64,000 nt of DNA from Hybos culiciformis (taxonomy: Eukaryota; Arthropoda; Insecta; Diptera; Hybotidae), in NCBI GenBank assembly GCA_964007475.1, contig OZ023274.1, positions 50,797,678-50,861,677 of the forward strand, written 5' to 3'. The notes under the pieces are model-generated. The model was not told where the DNA came from and did no database searches. It saw nothing but the letters and a program-made list of their open reading frames with translations. Positions 13,661 through 28,999 of this stretch are shown piece after piece. The translations under genes and the position numbers were made by a program. The number at the start of each line of letters is the position of its first letter. Within the stretch, counting starts at the first letter, position 1.

Positions 13661-16286
13661 AAAAAAAAAAAAATTAAATAAATAAATTGAAATGAAAAAA
13701 AAAAGGAAAAAAAAAAACAAACAATGTTTTATAGTTAATGGTTCATAAAGTTGTTGTTGTTTTATTAAATTATTTTATATTTTTGTTTTTGTGAGTAACA
13801 AAGTCCAATGAAATTTATGCAAAATGCAAATAAGGTTCTTGTTTTTTTTTATTTTTTATAATTCATAAATTATAATTTTTTTTTAATCAAAACTAAAGCT
13901 AGAAATTTTAATTTTTAAATATCAAAATATTTTACAAATCCTTTCATCTATAATTTTAATTATTGAAATTTGACACGGTATGCTTTCCTTTGACATTAAC
14001 ATATGAGAAACAAAAATTAATAATAACTTCGTTCTAATCTTGGTACGATAAGCCAAATCTGGCAATTTCTGCACTCCACACATTATTTAACACAATTGAA
14101 TATAAACATTCTGAAAAGCACGAAATAAGGATGAACAACATTATTATTGTAGAGACCACCATAATTTCGATTAATAGCGCCTTAATTTCATTAATATTTA
14201 TCGAAAAGTAAATGAAAATTATACATATTTTAATTTATACACATATGCACTAGTTATTATTAAATTACGTATGTATATAGTTCTACATATTATTATTATT
14301 ACATAAGTAATATATACAAATTTTATAATCAGTTAGTGATTATTCAGTATGAATACAATTTTTAATATTATGTATTTCTCAATGTTGCAATAATAATGAA
14401 AACACTGTTATTTAGATTTTTATTTTTTTTAATTTTGCCAATTACAATTTAGTAAAAATAAAAAATTAATTGCAAAAAAATATAAAAATTGAATTACCCT
14501 AAAATAGAACAACATACATACATAATTATTATTACACATAATTTTGAATAATTAAAATACCTAATTGGAATAATTACGTGCATAAATAAAAAAAAAAAAA
14601 AACAAAAAAATTCGCTTATCTAAAAAAAATTAAATCGTAAAAAGGAAATAAAATAGTTTTGTCGATTGAAAGCACTTCGTCAGGATCTTACTGAAAAGTT
14701 CGATTGGTTAATCATATATGTTTTATTGTTCCAAATTTAATAACCCATGAATATTATGTCAACAGTTCTTCTTCATTTTCTCTTCTATTATAATCTTAGC
14801 TAATTGCAGTAAATTATTATCATATCAAATCAGAAATATTAACACTACTTCGATGCCAAACAATTTAGATTTTCGAAATTCTCATCAAAATTGTCCACTA
14901 GATGCGTAGAATATCAATTTTAAACTATAAACTTACAAAAAATATATATATTATTTTTAATTTTTAGGTAATAACTATTTCTAGATTATATTATATTAAA
15001 TGGAAATATAAAATAAACCGGTTTTTAACTTAAACTAAACCCTTAATTACATATTAATCATTTTTCTATATATATATAAAACATATATATGTACTTAAAG
15101 GTGTACCGTATGTATTTTTTCCAGATTTCCAAAAGAAAAAAAACCCAATAATAATTTCGTTTTTTCAGTGGAATTGAAAAATTAAAAAAAAAAAACAAAA
15201 AACCATATAGTGAAATCTCGCTTTCGATTTCATTTATAAACAAAAAAAAAAAAAATAAAAATATTTTATATATAAATATAAAAAAAATTAAGTAATCTCT
15301 GTGATGTATTAGCCCCAAATAAAATTATAACTTAATATTATAAATTTATGAAATTTGTATATATATATATATATTTTTTACTGTATTTATTTTATTTTAG
15401 TTTTTTTGATGGATTCATTTCATATAAAAAACAAAACTCTTTAAAATCTCTTAAAAAGGAAAATTTAAAAATACATTAATTTTTTTTTTTTTTTTTTTGA
15501 AAAATTACGATTGCAAAAATTTGAAATTTTGAATAATTATATATGTTTTGATTAAATCATTATGTATAGTGTTTTAATTTTATTAGACACTATATTGTAG
15601 GCGAACGTATCCATCTATGATGGGCACTTTTTTAATCAGAAATTGTGCATAAATTAAAACAAAAAAAAAAACAAAACGTTATATCTTTATAGGAATTGTA
15701 GGTCTTTTATCACTTTTTAAATACAATCCTCACTTCTATCTCCGGAAATAGCGTAGTTAAACATATTTAAGTTTATTTTATCTAAAATCGTAAATTTATA
15801 CTATTTAAAGAAATTGTGTTGGAAATTTAAATCAAAAATGATTATTTTTACCACGCATAGGTTTATTACTTACAGTATATGCCTTTTCCTTAGCGGTTCG
15901 AGGGTACAGTTCTTTCATTTGCGTGTGTCAAACAAAATTATAAATGCTTAGATCGAAACTTTGATAAAGTTTTTAGGTTTATTCAAGACACAAGAATATT
16001 GCACTTCAAGGCGGTGGTGGAGGAGATAAACCTTTCAATATAAAATGCTCTACGTACACTGTTTATCCACAACATAAATTTATAACATTTAAGAATCCTT
16101 AAACATATTCTCATTGAGTTTTGCAGCAGGTTCGATGCAAAAATCAAATCATTATAATTAGATATATGTATGAAAAACTTCCTTGCACCCTAAAGAATTC
16201 TAAATTGGCTAATAATCTAAATTCACACTATATAAAATATAATATGCTGAAAACAAAAATTGTGTGTAGTTTTAGTTGTGTGAAAA

Positions 16287-16306
16287 ACGCCGCCGCGCCG
16301 CTATAC
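16287..16306. other. GC islet of CGCCGC units in the ftz-f1 intron
   Basis: A run of CGCCGCCGCGCCGC sits inside DNA that is otherwise mostly A/T. A related GGCGGCGGCC islet lies at 18029-18039, 1.7 kb away. Such islets survive AT drift only if young or constrained. No gene context is visible. Confidence 0.3.
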
Positions 16307-18275
16307 CTAATTTTCATTAAAAAAAAAAAGAAAAAAAACAAAAACATTTTATGTGTATCACGATTTCTCGAAGCGAAAATAAAATAAGAAAAATTGAATT
16401 AAAATAATAATAAACGTTCTCTTTTATATTGCTGTGTTGTGCTTGCTTAAAATTTTTTTTTTTTTTGCAATAATCTCAAAAACTCGAAATTTATTTCGAA
16501 ATATCTTTTTTTTTTAAATAAACTTATTTTTCTTTATTTCGGTGTATCTGAAAAAATAATATGTACAAACATTTTTTTTTCATCATAAAACATACATATG
16601 TAAATTAATATTGTAAGCTGCTGTATCTCGAATAAAAAAGCTACATTAAAAATATATACAACTTTCGATTTTATACGCACGCACACAAATATTATATGCG
16701 CATATTACTTTATAATATACTTTATAATATAGTTTTTTGGTGTATTAAAATTGACAAAAAAAAATAAATACATTTAAAAATTATTATAAAATTAAAATTA
16801 AATAAAAAAAAAAAAAAACACTTTTGCTTTCAATATAATAAAAAAAAAATTTACAAAAATTAAAACGCGTGAATTCCGAAATAACTTTTGCTTTTATTTT
16901 AGTGAGCTCGTTTATTTATTTATTTATTTATTTTTTGTTTTCTGTAGTATAATATATGTTGTACATGCATACATATATATGTATATATCAGTTTTTTTTT
17001 TTTTAGCTTTTTTATAGTTATGTGATGCATTAATTTATATAGAATGATATTACAATACTTATTTTTTGTTTGATTAAATTTTTTTTTAATATTATTTTAG
17101 TCTTAATACCAAAAACATATGTTTCTAGGGAATACTATATTTTAAAATTTTAATTTTAGTTTTTGGCAATGTTGACTTCAATAGGCTGGCGGTGCTTCAA
17201 GGAATTATAATACAAGGATCATACCAAAAGAAGATATTTTAAGTTATTAATACAAATTGATCATCTTCCTGAATCTATCACAAAATTTATTTTAGAATAA
17301 GCGATTTATTATATTATTAATCATATTAGGAATGTGGAACAGAATATCGATGATCTATACTGGTCGTTGGATAAATACAGCAGTCACTACAAAAGAATAT
17401 AGTTTAAGGATATTCTAAATCTAAGTTATAAGTAAATTTGGAGTAAATATAAAAGAATTTCTGTAAAACTTAGAATAGAATATTGTTTTTATTTATAGTT
17501 TATTAAGTATTAAAATGCAAAGTAATTAGTAACAAGATATAATTAGCAGAAAATTTCCTTTAAGTATTGCTTCACGAATTTTTGTAAGATTTTCATATAT
17601 CATAAAACTATTTTCTTACTTGAATGCTTTTATCCTGTATACTACTGTACTGGCGAACACGATTTAATATTAATATTTTTATTTTTTTAATTAAATCCTC
17701 AAGATAATTTTTAATCGGAGTCGAAATGTCCAATACCCTATCTTTTCATTTCAAAAACAATTTTTCTAAAACCGCGATCAGCTTAATTAAAAATACTAAA
17801 AATGCCTTTTAAATCAATTCAATATCCTAAATTCGATTTATTTTTATTTTATTAAAAAAAAAAAAAAAAAAAAAATGTATATACCTATTTTTGAGGTTGG
17901 TTATAAAAATATGTGTAAATATGTATTATTTATACATGATATACATAAACTTATATATTTTAAAGTATATATACAATATATTATGATTATTACGCGCGGT
18001 TTGGACCATGTAATAATAAGTGAAAGTGTGGCGGCGGCCTACTTTTTTTTTGATTCAGGTCTATGTTATTTTATGCTGTGTATAGTAATTATTTTGTTGA
18101 TGTTTTATATGTATTTTTTTTTTTTTTGTTATAAATATGCAAAAGAAGACTCATTTTATTTAATCTATACTCGATTAAAAGAAAAAAAAAATAAAAAATT
18201 GGATAATAAAAAAAAAATAATACAAATTTTCATTAATATCCCCCCTTTCAACTTAAAATACATTTTGTTCAGTAA

Positions 18276-18278
<3 letters not shown>

Positions 18279-18310
<32 letters not shown>
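18279..18310. repeat. AT dinucleotide microsatellite
   Basis: About 16 uninterrupted AT units. It forms the artificial Tyr-Ile tail of a 146-codon open stretch starting at 17875, one reason that stretch is not called a gene. Confidence 0.9.
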
Positions 18311-18314
<4 letters not shown>

Positions 18315-19668
18315 ATCTCAATAAAAGATTATTACAAAATATTTACATATATGAATATAATATAATTTTTTTTTCATATTCACTTAATAATGGACACAAC
18401 ATAATATTATATTAAATTGATGTAATAACATGTGGGCCCTTCTTTTAAGAATGCTGATAAGCAAGCTTTTTTGTGTTGTTTGTTTTTATTTTTGTAGTTT
18501 TTTTATTTTTTTGTTTTTAAGAAAATCCATCTTATGACAAAATTATTGTTTAGTTTTTAGGACAAAATTTCCACTTGAATTACATAATGATTTGGTTTGT
18601 TGAATTATGTGTTTATTGGTTCGTATAAAAGAATGAAGGAACAGGAAACAAGAACACATACGATTTAAATATGAGGAAAAAATGGCATCGAATAAGCATA
18701 ATCTATTTTTGAAGCGATGGATTAATAATGTTCATTTTATTTAACAAAAAAAAAAACTTATAAAATATTTCAAAACCTTCAAAAAGATGGATCAATCATA
18801 AAAATCATGTTATTTTATTAACATTTTATACAACAACAAAAAAAAAAAAGAAAATTATTCATAATTATAAAGTATAATTTAGCTTTAACTTATATTTTAT
18901 TATTGTACTATGAAGTTTTTTTTTAATTAAAATTTTTGTTAAATAAACCACCTACCTATCAAAAAAAAAAATTCAATTAATTATTTTTCTTTCGAATTAA
19001 TGTTTTTTTTTTAATTTCATACTCAATGTTAGATGTACGTTAAATTTTCACGGCCTCTCTAACTTCATTTAATTCTAACAAAATATCACTGTCTACGTAA
19101 TTTGAAAGGACACATAAGAAATTGTATATGTCCAAGTGAATACTAATGTTTGAAATTATTTTTGTTCAATAACTTTAAAAATTATGTCAAGTTAAATATA
19201 TAATAAATTCTTTCGAACTTGAGCTTAAACTATGTCAATCATAATTTTTACGTCTTAAATTCTATACGAATGTTTATTAAGCCCTAAGAAGATACTATTT
19301 AAAATTAAATATTAAACTCCCGACTAGTATCTTCAAATTAGTGTGACACTGAAACATAAACCCTAACATGCCTCTGATATAATTACAATAAATAATTTTA
19401 CACCTGACATTTAATACAAAAAACTAAAAATAAGCCGAAAATTATGATTCAATGAAATTTTTTATCAAATTCAAAATAAAAAACCAGAATATCAAAAAAA
19501 AATGATGGGTTACAATTTTTTATTTATTTTGTTTTTTTTATTTATATACCTACTATATTATACACTATTGTTATTATAATTTTATTATTTTTATTGTGGA
19601 ATTAATTGTTAACTTTTTTTTTTTTTCTCTACTATTGTTTCTGTAAATAGTTATGTAAGTCAAGCAAA

Positions 19669-19669
<1 letters not shown>

Positions 19670-19693
<24 letters not shown>
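19670..19693. repeat. AAT trinucleotide microsatellite
   Basis: Eight uninterrupted AAT units. A second ATA tract lies at 19877-19900, and related tracts at about 22410-22430 and 24555-24580. Confidence 0.85.
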
Positions 19694-19701
<8 letters not shown>

Positions 19702-21897
19702 TGTTGTATATAAAAAAAAAAAAAATGAAAATAAAAATAATATTTTAATATTGTATTATTATTATACCTGGTTGTAATGATTTTCATCAGAATGATTAGA
19801 AACAAAACCTTGACACACTTTTTTTTAACGAAAAAAAAAATAGTATAGTAGTAGTAATAGTAGTAATAATACTTATAATAATAATAATAATAATAATAGT
19901 AATAAAACAGTAATATGTAATGTACGATTCGTTTTTGAATTTATGTGTTGCTTATAAACGCTTCTAAAAACAAAAAAAATCATTAATATATTAGTACATA
20001 TATTTAATGATTATCCAAAATGACAGGTAATAAAAAAAAAATTGGAAATTAATCAAAATTTGATTTACAATATACCTACAAACAATATATTAAGTATGTA
20101 TTATATTTTGGAGTAATTCGAATTTGAAAAATTAATTAAAACTATACACAATATTTAATACAATACTAATTTAGTGTTACATACATATTAGTTCATATTA
20201 CATGGAAATTATAAATCATTTTGTGGAACACATTCGTATACGTGTTATTATTATGAATAATAATATCAAATGTTAGTTTTAGGAGTTACTATAAAAAATT
20301 TAACCAAATCTATACTATTACCTCAATCTTATATATACAACATACTGTCTGTTTGTTTAACTATTATAAAAAGAGCTCCATAAGTTTTCAATAGAAAACT
20401 AATAATTTTGGAATTTGGAAATCATAAAAGTATAAAATGATTCAAATTCGACTTCTTTTATATATATTAATGTTTTAAGCTCTATTTTGGAGATACAGAG
20501 AAACTATTAAGAAACTTTAATTAGGGGGAGCAGGAATTTCTATACCACACCTATATATAAACAAAATACAGATACCTTTATTAAGTTTCAGGTAATAATT
20601 TTCATATAATTCTAATATTCTAACATTCTTTAATATTAAATTACATTAAATTACTTTCGTAATTACCAAAAAAACAAACTATACTAAAAAATATAATAAA
20701 TCATCAAGTTATAATATTTTTTAAATGAATTAAATATTTAAGCCAGGTAAAATTCATTGCGTACTATTTTCAAATTAAAAATTTTATCAAATTTTATAAT
20801 TTCTTTAAATTAAAATTTAATTGCTTATAGAAATTTAGTTACCATAGTTTTTTGTTTTTGTTCTGGGCTCTATATTTCATTTGTGAGGTATAGGTAATGT
20901 TCTATATATTTGATCAGTAATTACTATTTTTTCATTAAAATATTTAAATTTATTACTGATTGAACTTTTCTTATGTAACAGTTGTTTGTTAAAATATTTT
21001 CAAATAAATAAATAATCTTAAAATTTCCCAATTTTACATTTTAAAAAATTATGTAGTATGTATGTACAAAAAATAATTTAATGTAAATAATACAATATTA
21101 TATGTACATATATTCTTAATGGGGGAAAAAAAAAAGATATTGCCGCGAAAAAAAAAGTCATCCAGACAGTGAAAATGGCGTGTTTGTATACTACATATGT
21201 ATATAAAATAAAAAAAATAAGTTTCTCCATTTATATTTGTGCAATAAAAATTTTCTTTGTTCTTTTTTGTTCCCAAATTAAAATTATTATTATTCTAAAA
21301 TGGGGTTACTTTATATTTTGTTTGTTGAGGCAGGTCTATAATAAAGAGCTTTTTTCTTCGCTATTTTTCCTTGTTTAAAAAATTATAATAAATTCTTTTG
21401 TCCTTAAAAAAGCGAAAAAAAATAAATAAATACAAATTACCTACCTAGATATAGAAATAATATATTTACATAGTTTTATAGAAATAAATACAAAATATTT
21501 AAATATTTATTAAGGAATTGTTTTTATATTTATTATTAATCCTGTTAACCTTAAAATAAAAAAACGAAATGAAGGACTGTAAAATTTAGATTTTCCGGCA
21601 AATAAAAAAAAAAAACAAAAAATTCCAATAAAAGCACGAAAATTGAAATTTATTTAAAAATTTTGATGAAAATGAAGTTATATAGAATTTGGAAAATTTA
21701 TTCATATACAACAACCATAATAATCATATAATATTTGTATATAATATATATAATTTAGAAGATAAGCTACATTCAGGCTCTTCGTAATAATTTATAAACT
21801 ATAATTAGAAATTAAGAATTGGAAAATATTTAGTGATCACACTATCAAAATGATAGAACACTATGAAAAATAATGAAGTTATTGAACGAAAAAATGT

Positions 21898-22026
21898 TTA
21901 TATATTAAGATTGAGCTCTGAAGCTTTTTCCGCATTTGGCAAGTAATTTAGTCGAGTGTCGAATAATTGGTGACTGAGCCAATACCACCGCTCCAGCCAG
22001 TCGAAGAAGCCAAAATTACAATCTAA
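21898..22026 (-). other. GC islet with a 42-codon open frame behind an acceptor-like site
   Basis: On the minus strand an acceptor-like ATAATTTCAG ends at 22027, followed by 42 open codons to a TAA at 21898-21900. The middle is unusually GC-rich and Trp-rich (about FFDWLERWYWLSHQLF). All three frames are partly open. No family is recognised. A decayed transposon fragment is as likely as a terminal exon. Confidence 0.2.
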
Positions 22027-25000
22027 CTGAAATTATATTCGAAAATATTTCAAAATACCTTTACTACTAATTCTTAATTGGCAAGAGAATATTTATAAAC
22101 TTTGATTTTTGCTGCCTCCGAAAAACGATTGTGCAACAAAAATTAAATTAGTATTATATGGAAAAGCAATGATTATTAAATGTAATTTAAAATATTATGT
22201 TTTATTTAATGCAATTCTATATAAAAAAAAAACTATATTTATATTTTAATCATTTCATTTAACATTTTTTTTTCTTTTTTTTTTTTGAGCTCATGATTTA
22301 TTAAAAAAAAAAAATAGTGTCGAGTATGTTACATTTTTTTTTTTTTTTTGTTTTCTTTCAAAACTAATTTTCAATGAAATTGGGGGAGGTAAAAGAGGGG
22401 GACGATCACTTAATAATAATAATAATAATATTTAATACATACATATGTATACATATATTCATCATCATAAAACAAACATGTCGACCTACTGACCCAGTTT
22501 TACAAAATATCGAAAAAAAAAAAAAAAATTGTTATATTCATATAAAAATAAAAGCTTTTTGATTATTTTATTTTTTTTTTCTTTCTATTTTTAAATGCAA
22601 AGCTAAAAAAAAAGTTTATAAAAAAAATATATGTATATACATATACTTTTTTTTTATTCTCAAAAATGTGTTTGTGTATAATTAAAAAAAAAAATAAATA
22701 AAAAATAAACTTTGTATAAACTTTAAAAAAAAAAATAAAATAAACTTTTAAGACACAAAAACTTTTTCCTTACACTAAAAATGCATATAATATTCAAAAT
22801 ATATGTATATATATACATAGCAGCTACATTGTAGGTACAACACAAATAAAAATAATAAAAAAAAAAACCTCAAAATTGAAGCATAGAAATGAGAGTTTTG
22901 GGTACACTTTGTCAAAAGTTTTTATGTACCATTGTCTTTTTTTTTTCTTTTTCTTTTTTTGACTTGCACAACAATTTTTATTTTGTGAAATATATAGAAT
23001 GACTGTGCTTTAAAACTAAATAAAAAAAAACTTTTAAAACTATTTTATAATAATTTTTGTTGAACTATTTTTTTTTTTGGGTATACAGTATAATATGTAG
23101 ATAGATACCTACCTATAATAGTTGAAAAAAAAAGTATTGAAAATCCACAAAAAAAAAAAAAAATTCAAAAAATGGTTATATTAACCTACAATTAGAATGG
23201 GTCGAAAATTTGAAACAAAAAAAAAAATGCAACAAAATATTAGATTATTTCATTTAATTTTAATTTTTATTATTAATTAGAAATATATGCACATATATAA
23301 ATGTTCGTACCTAAAAATATTTGCGGAAAAAAAATGGAAATTGCCACTTCTAAAAGTACTGGAAAGAATCTAACAGTTCTGACAAAAAAAAAAGCTACGA
23401 CTAAGGTATTACTTATTACTGCAGCACTATTCATGCTGCTATTTTACTACTAAAAAAAAACTATATTATGCTTTTCTAGGAAAGACAGTTTAAAATATTT
23501 TTATTTTAATATTATTTAACAACACTAGATCCAATATTTTAACTCATAATTTATTGAATTAATTTTTATGTATATAAGGATATAATATGTAATATGTTGT
23601 TATCAGATGGCAGAATCTGAAAAAGAGCTTAAAAAAAAGCTTAAAATATATGAATTTATAGTCGCAAAATAAATTCCATAAAAAAAAGAAATAAATTGAA
23701 GTTTATCATTAAATTTAATTAGGATATTTTTTAAAATTTTAAGTAATAAAGATATTTTAAATATTTATATCGTAATGGTTTTTGTAACTAACATTTCCTT
23801 AAATTATAAAATTCTTTTAAGTTGAAATCGAAAGCTACTTTTTTACTTATAAGTAGGTAGGTATATTTTTCCTTGGTCATAATCGGGGGCTAAACTTCTT
23901 TTAAGGTCGACGTAGTTATTTTTATCGAAACCCCTTATTTATATAATCGTTATTCGTTCATCGTTAAAATTTTTCTATATATGAAGCCTGTACCTAAATA
24001 TGACTGAAAAATTATAATCAAACTAGGTACTTAACTTAACTAATATTTGAAAGATAAACAAAAATTTCGATTGCTTAAATGCTTGTTTTTGGATAAATTA
24101 TAATTTAAATCTGAAATCCTTGTTATTTTAACTTATATTGTACATTATGTACACACTTAACTAGACATTTACAATATACCAAGCTTACAATTGCGTTTAC
24201 ATTTTTTTTTGACAAATTATTTCTAAATTATTAAATTAAGTGTTATCAAAATAATATTGTAACATTGTAACAAGATTTATTTTGAAATAAAAATCATATT
24301 GCGTATTCTCATCCAGTCAACTAAAAATCCGAATTCAATTTTTCATTTATTTTTTTTTCTATTTCATATAAACTACACTCTACAATCATATAGTATCTAA
24401 CATTTTTTTTTTTTATATATTGCACTTATTGCCTAAAAATTCAAAACCTATGACCTAAATATGCGTAAGTTTAGTTTGTAATTTTTTTTTCTTCTCTTTG
24501 TTAAAAAAAAAAAATAACAATCAAAAAAACTTTGCGTAATATGCGTTAACATAAAAATAATAATAATAATAATAATAAAAAAACAAATAAATTTCACTTT
24601 TATTTTTTTTATATTTATTTATGAAATATACGCATTACACATCAAAACAGACTTATTAACTCAAAAATTGAAATCGAAAGTTAATTTATTTTTTTAGTAG
24701 GTATAATTTTTTATGTAAAAAAAAATTAATTAAAAATTAATATAAAAGGAAAAAGGAATGAAAAAAATAATAAAGTCTGGGGCCTCTCAATTTAAATAAA
24801 AATTTTGCATAAAAAAAAACAACGCAATACAGAAATATAAATTGAAATTATTATTTGAAAAGAAAAACCTCATTATATACAGCAATCCTTTATCAAAGAT
24901 GACACCGATTAATGCATTTCGTTTTTGGCGAGTTTATCATCAAATGTGAAAAAAACAGACTTTAACTACATATATGTTTTCATTTTCAGTCCCACACTAA

Positions 25001-26042
25001 AAAATCATGAAACTACTTAGCAAATTTCGATAGTTTTCATATAATCTGAAGTTTGAGATTTCCCAAGTCAGGACATTAACTCGATTGGGAAGTGAGTTTT
25101 TAAGGAATTTAAAATTTTCAGGGACAAAAAAATCGAGGGAGTAAAAATAGGGAGTAAAAATAGTACATAGAAATAAAAACATTTCAAAGATCCCATAAAT
25201 AGAGATCCCTACTACTAAAAAAAACTTTGTTTGTAAGGATTGTTATTTTTACATAATATGACATTCTCTAAATCTATTTATAAGCCAATCCATTTAACTC
25301 AGATTTTCTAAAAAAAAATAAAAATAAAATTGTAATAAAAATTTAAATTGCTCAATTTATAAAAGTCGTAATAATTTTCACAATAATTCGATTTTTTTTT
25401 TTCTTTGAAAAATAGAAACCTGAAAACACTATATACATAGTCATTGTAACATCCTTACCGTATGTCCTTTTTTTGAAAACAATAGAATAAAAATAAATTT
25501 ATAATTTTTAGAGAAAGGTATAATATAACGTCGGCAAATATTTGTAAATAAAAAGAAATGAGAAATAAATTTAAAAAAATTCTAATATTTACAAAATTTA
25601 TGATCTTTTATTGCTTTCTAAACCAAGAAAAAGTTATAATAATAAAACAAGAGAAAAGTTATAAAATATTTATATTACATATTTTTGTTTTATAGGGACC
25701 TAACGCTAAATTCTGGTTCCGGCCAATAAAAATGAATTCGATAACAAACTTATTTTTATTTACCTGGAGTTTCTTCTATCTTATATTGATATGTAAAAGA
25801 TATAGAAATATATAGGATTCTTATTACAAAAAAAAGTATATACAAATGTCATTAAGAAAAAAAGATGTTGCAAATCATTTCTCAAGAAAAGTAATAATAT
25901 TTATTTTTAAGAAATAAATATGGAAATTTATTTTTCCTTTTTCAGAGTGTTCTATACATTTATTTGGGTATAATGTTTAGATTATTTTCCAAAAATCTTG
26001 ATAAATTGTTTGCAAATTTAGAAATAATTTGAACAAATAGAC

Positions 26043-26067
26043 GGTAGGTAGGTAGGTAGGTAGGTAT
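26043..26067. repeat. GGTA tetranucleotide microsatellite
   Basis: Six tandem GGTA units. Shorter GTAGGTA-type pieces recur through the window (for example at 23853, 30448 and 36668), so this simple motif is common in the genome. Confidence 0.9.
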
Positions 26068-28999
26068 GCAAACAGACCCTAAATCATACATATATTGAAT
26101 TATTCGTAAATATTAATTCTATCTTAATAATTCCTCTTAGCATGAATAACAAATTATTTGAAATAATCTGAAATTTTAATTGAGAATTATGATGAAAAAA
26201 AAAATTATGTTTTAAAAAATTCTATAAACTAATTATATACATACATATAATATATGTTTACTCAAAAAAAATTATTAGTTAATCGCAATCGATAAAACAT
26301 TAAAACATGTCAAATCATTAATTAAAGAGTAAACCAAAAATTTAAAGCAACTGAATAAATATTATGTTTTTTTTATATATATTTTCGAATGGTATGTCAT
26401 TAACGTGTTCAAAATTTCCACTTGTTTGACCCAATAAAGAATTTATGTAATCTTGACCTCTTTTCGATATGAAAAACAAAACCTAATGACCCACATTGGA
26501 AACTTTTAAGCCATATATACTAAATGTAATTAAAGCATGTACATTATGTGTTTGTAAAATATAATAGAAAATACATAAAGTCATCATCATCTGTATTATG
26601 TTAAGTTTTTCATTATAATAACACTAACTTGTTGGTGGAAAATGATTATTAAATATAAAATATAGTGTATATTATTTTGAATTTTCTCTTTAAATTTTTG
26701 ATGCAATCATGAAAATTATGAAAAATATTAAACGAAAGAATTTGTAAATATTTAATTCATAGACTACTTTAAATTATAAGTACAGTGAGGTATTAGATAT
26801 TAAGGATGAACAAATATAATTTTAAATTATAAATAATAGCTGCTCATTTATTTGTGATTTCCATTCAATTTAAATAATTTAAGAAAATTCCATGCTTCAA
26901 AATTTTTCTAAATTTAGAGTTTTAATTATTTTTTTGCTCAATGAAATCTCAACATCTGTCACAAATTCAATATTAGGAATTAATTATTGTTTAATTAAGT
27001 CATGGAAAATTGAAATATTTGGATTTTGAAGACAAACTTTGTTGCTATATGAAATAAGTGTGTGAAGGGAGGAAATTAATGAACCAAGGAAGTTTAATTA
27101 ATTTTAGAAGCATTGTAACATTATATACGCATTTTCTGCATATGTATTCGAAATTTTAACATTTTTTATAAAGACAGTTTATCTTTTATATGATTTTAAG
27201 ATAACAGAATATAGCGATAATAAATTTAAGAACTTTAAAATATAAACGTAGATTTTATTTATTTTTTGTTTTATTATCTTTTGACGGTATCTCATAGTTT
27301 TGACAGTAGTAATTTTTTCTATTTTTTGTAATTTATAACATTATATTATTGTTTAGAGATAGCAATACTATTAACGCATTTTATATACATTATTTTGTTG
27401 TTAAAGATATAATGTAAGCTTATAACCTTTATACATTTAAGTATTTTTTCTATTTAAATTTTTACAGCAAAAATAAAATAAAATTTAATAAATAGAACGT
27501 ATACACAAAACTTTAGTAATATTAGCTGTTCTTAAAAAAAAAAATAAATAAAAAAAAATTACATTATTTAGCTCAAGTGCAATATGTTTTTAGGTCAATG
27601 TTATCAAATGCAATTTTTATTTGCAATTTAATTTTGAATTTGATATTAACCTTGACCTGGTTTATAAAAAAAAAAATGTTCTAGATATATATTAGATGCA
27701 TTTTATTTTTGTTATTATATTAATGTAATTTCAAGGATGAAATAAAAATTATTAATTTAATGTAAGTATATAGTCTTTAGAATTATTATTATTTTTGTTT
27801 TACACACTATTTTAGTTTTTATTTTTATTATTTTTTTTTTTTAAATAAAATAAACAATTTTCTTTGTTGATTTAAAAAAATATATCTATTGAATATTTTT
27901 TTTTTAATTTTTTTTGTAAAATAAATAAAAAAAATATTTTTTCCATATTTTTCTATTTAATTAAAACATACTTTTTGTGTCAATGTAATATTGGGCATTT
28001 ATAATACATACTATTGTAATAATAATTTTGATAAATAAGAGACTGTACTTTCCTCATAATTGTGATATTGTGAGTATCTGCATCTAATTTATAGATTCGT
28101 CGTTATCTGTCATTTTGTATATCGAAGAATTTGAGATTCTATAGAAAAACAGCTCAGATGGTGTGTGCAACATAGTTGAACGAACAGAAAAATCTTAAGC
28201 AGTAACATGTCATAGAAACAGTTAAGCAGTAACATGTTATTAATTCTTGCCATAACAATTTGAGATTGAAATGCATTTAAATAAATAACGATCGAAGAAG
28301 TTAGTAAAATTTGAAGATTCTAGAAACAACATATCAGACAGCAATCCTTAATTGGTACATTCTATTTTCTTCTTAAACATCATTTAAACTTTATTTTCTG
28401 ATTATATATATAATTATAGTTATACACTTACTATATTTTTATTATAGTATAATATTGTTATAATAATATACATATCACAAAAAAAAAAACCTTACCATGA
28501 TCTCCATGAAATTGAAACAAGTTTTAAAGGTAAATTTTTTTTCTTATGTTTTCGATACATGCATATAAAAAAAAAATAAAAAATAAAATATTGCACAATT
28601 TAACATAATATTACCTAAAATTTAAACTTACATATTTTTTCAGTTACAAAATATAATATAATAAAAAGTAAATACCGTATATATATATATTTTAAAATAC
28701 ACATTGTGTATTGCCACTTTATTTTGATTGTGTGGGTTTACAAAATTTATAATCAACAAAAATAATGTAATGGCGTGTATTGCAAAATTTTGATAAAACC
28801 AAAAAGCTTTTTTTTATTTATTTATACCATATCGCTCGCTTAAGCTTACTACCATCAATCATATGTATATAGTATTACTATCATTCTGTTTGAATTAAAT
28901 AAGCCGAGTGGTATCTTTTAAATTTTTAGAAAATCTTATATTTAATTAAAAATACAACATTATTGTTTACCAATTTTAATTGAAATAGACCAAAGTTCG

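Noticed and set aside
17875..18315. 146-codon open frame in the ftz-f1 intron
   Set aside because: It is Phe/Ile/Tyr/Lys-rich, contains poly-T and poly-A runs, and ends in a translated AT microsatellite. No domain or splice context.
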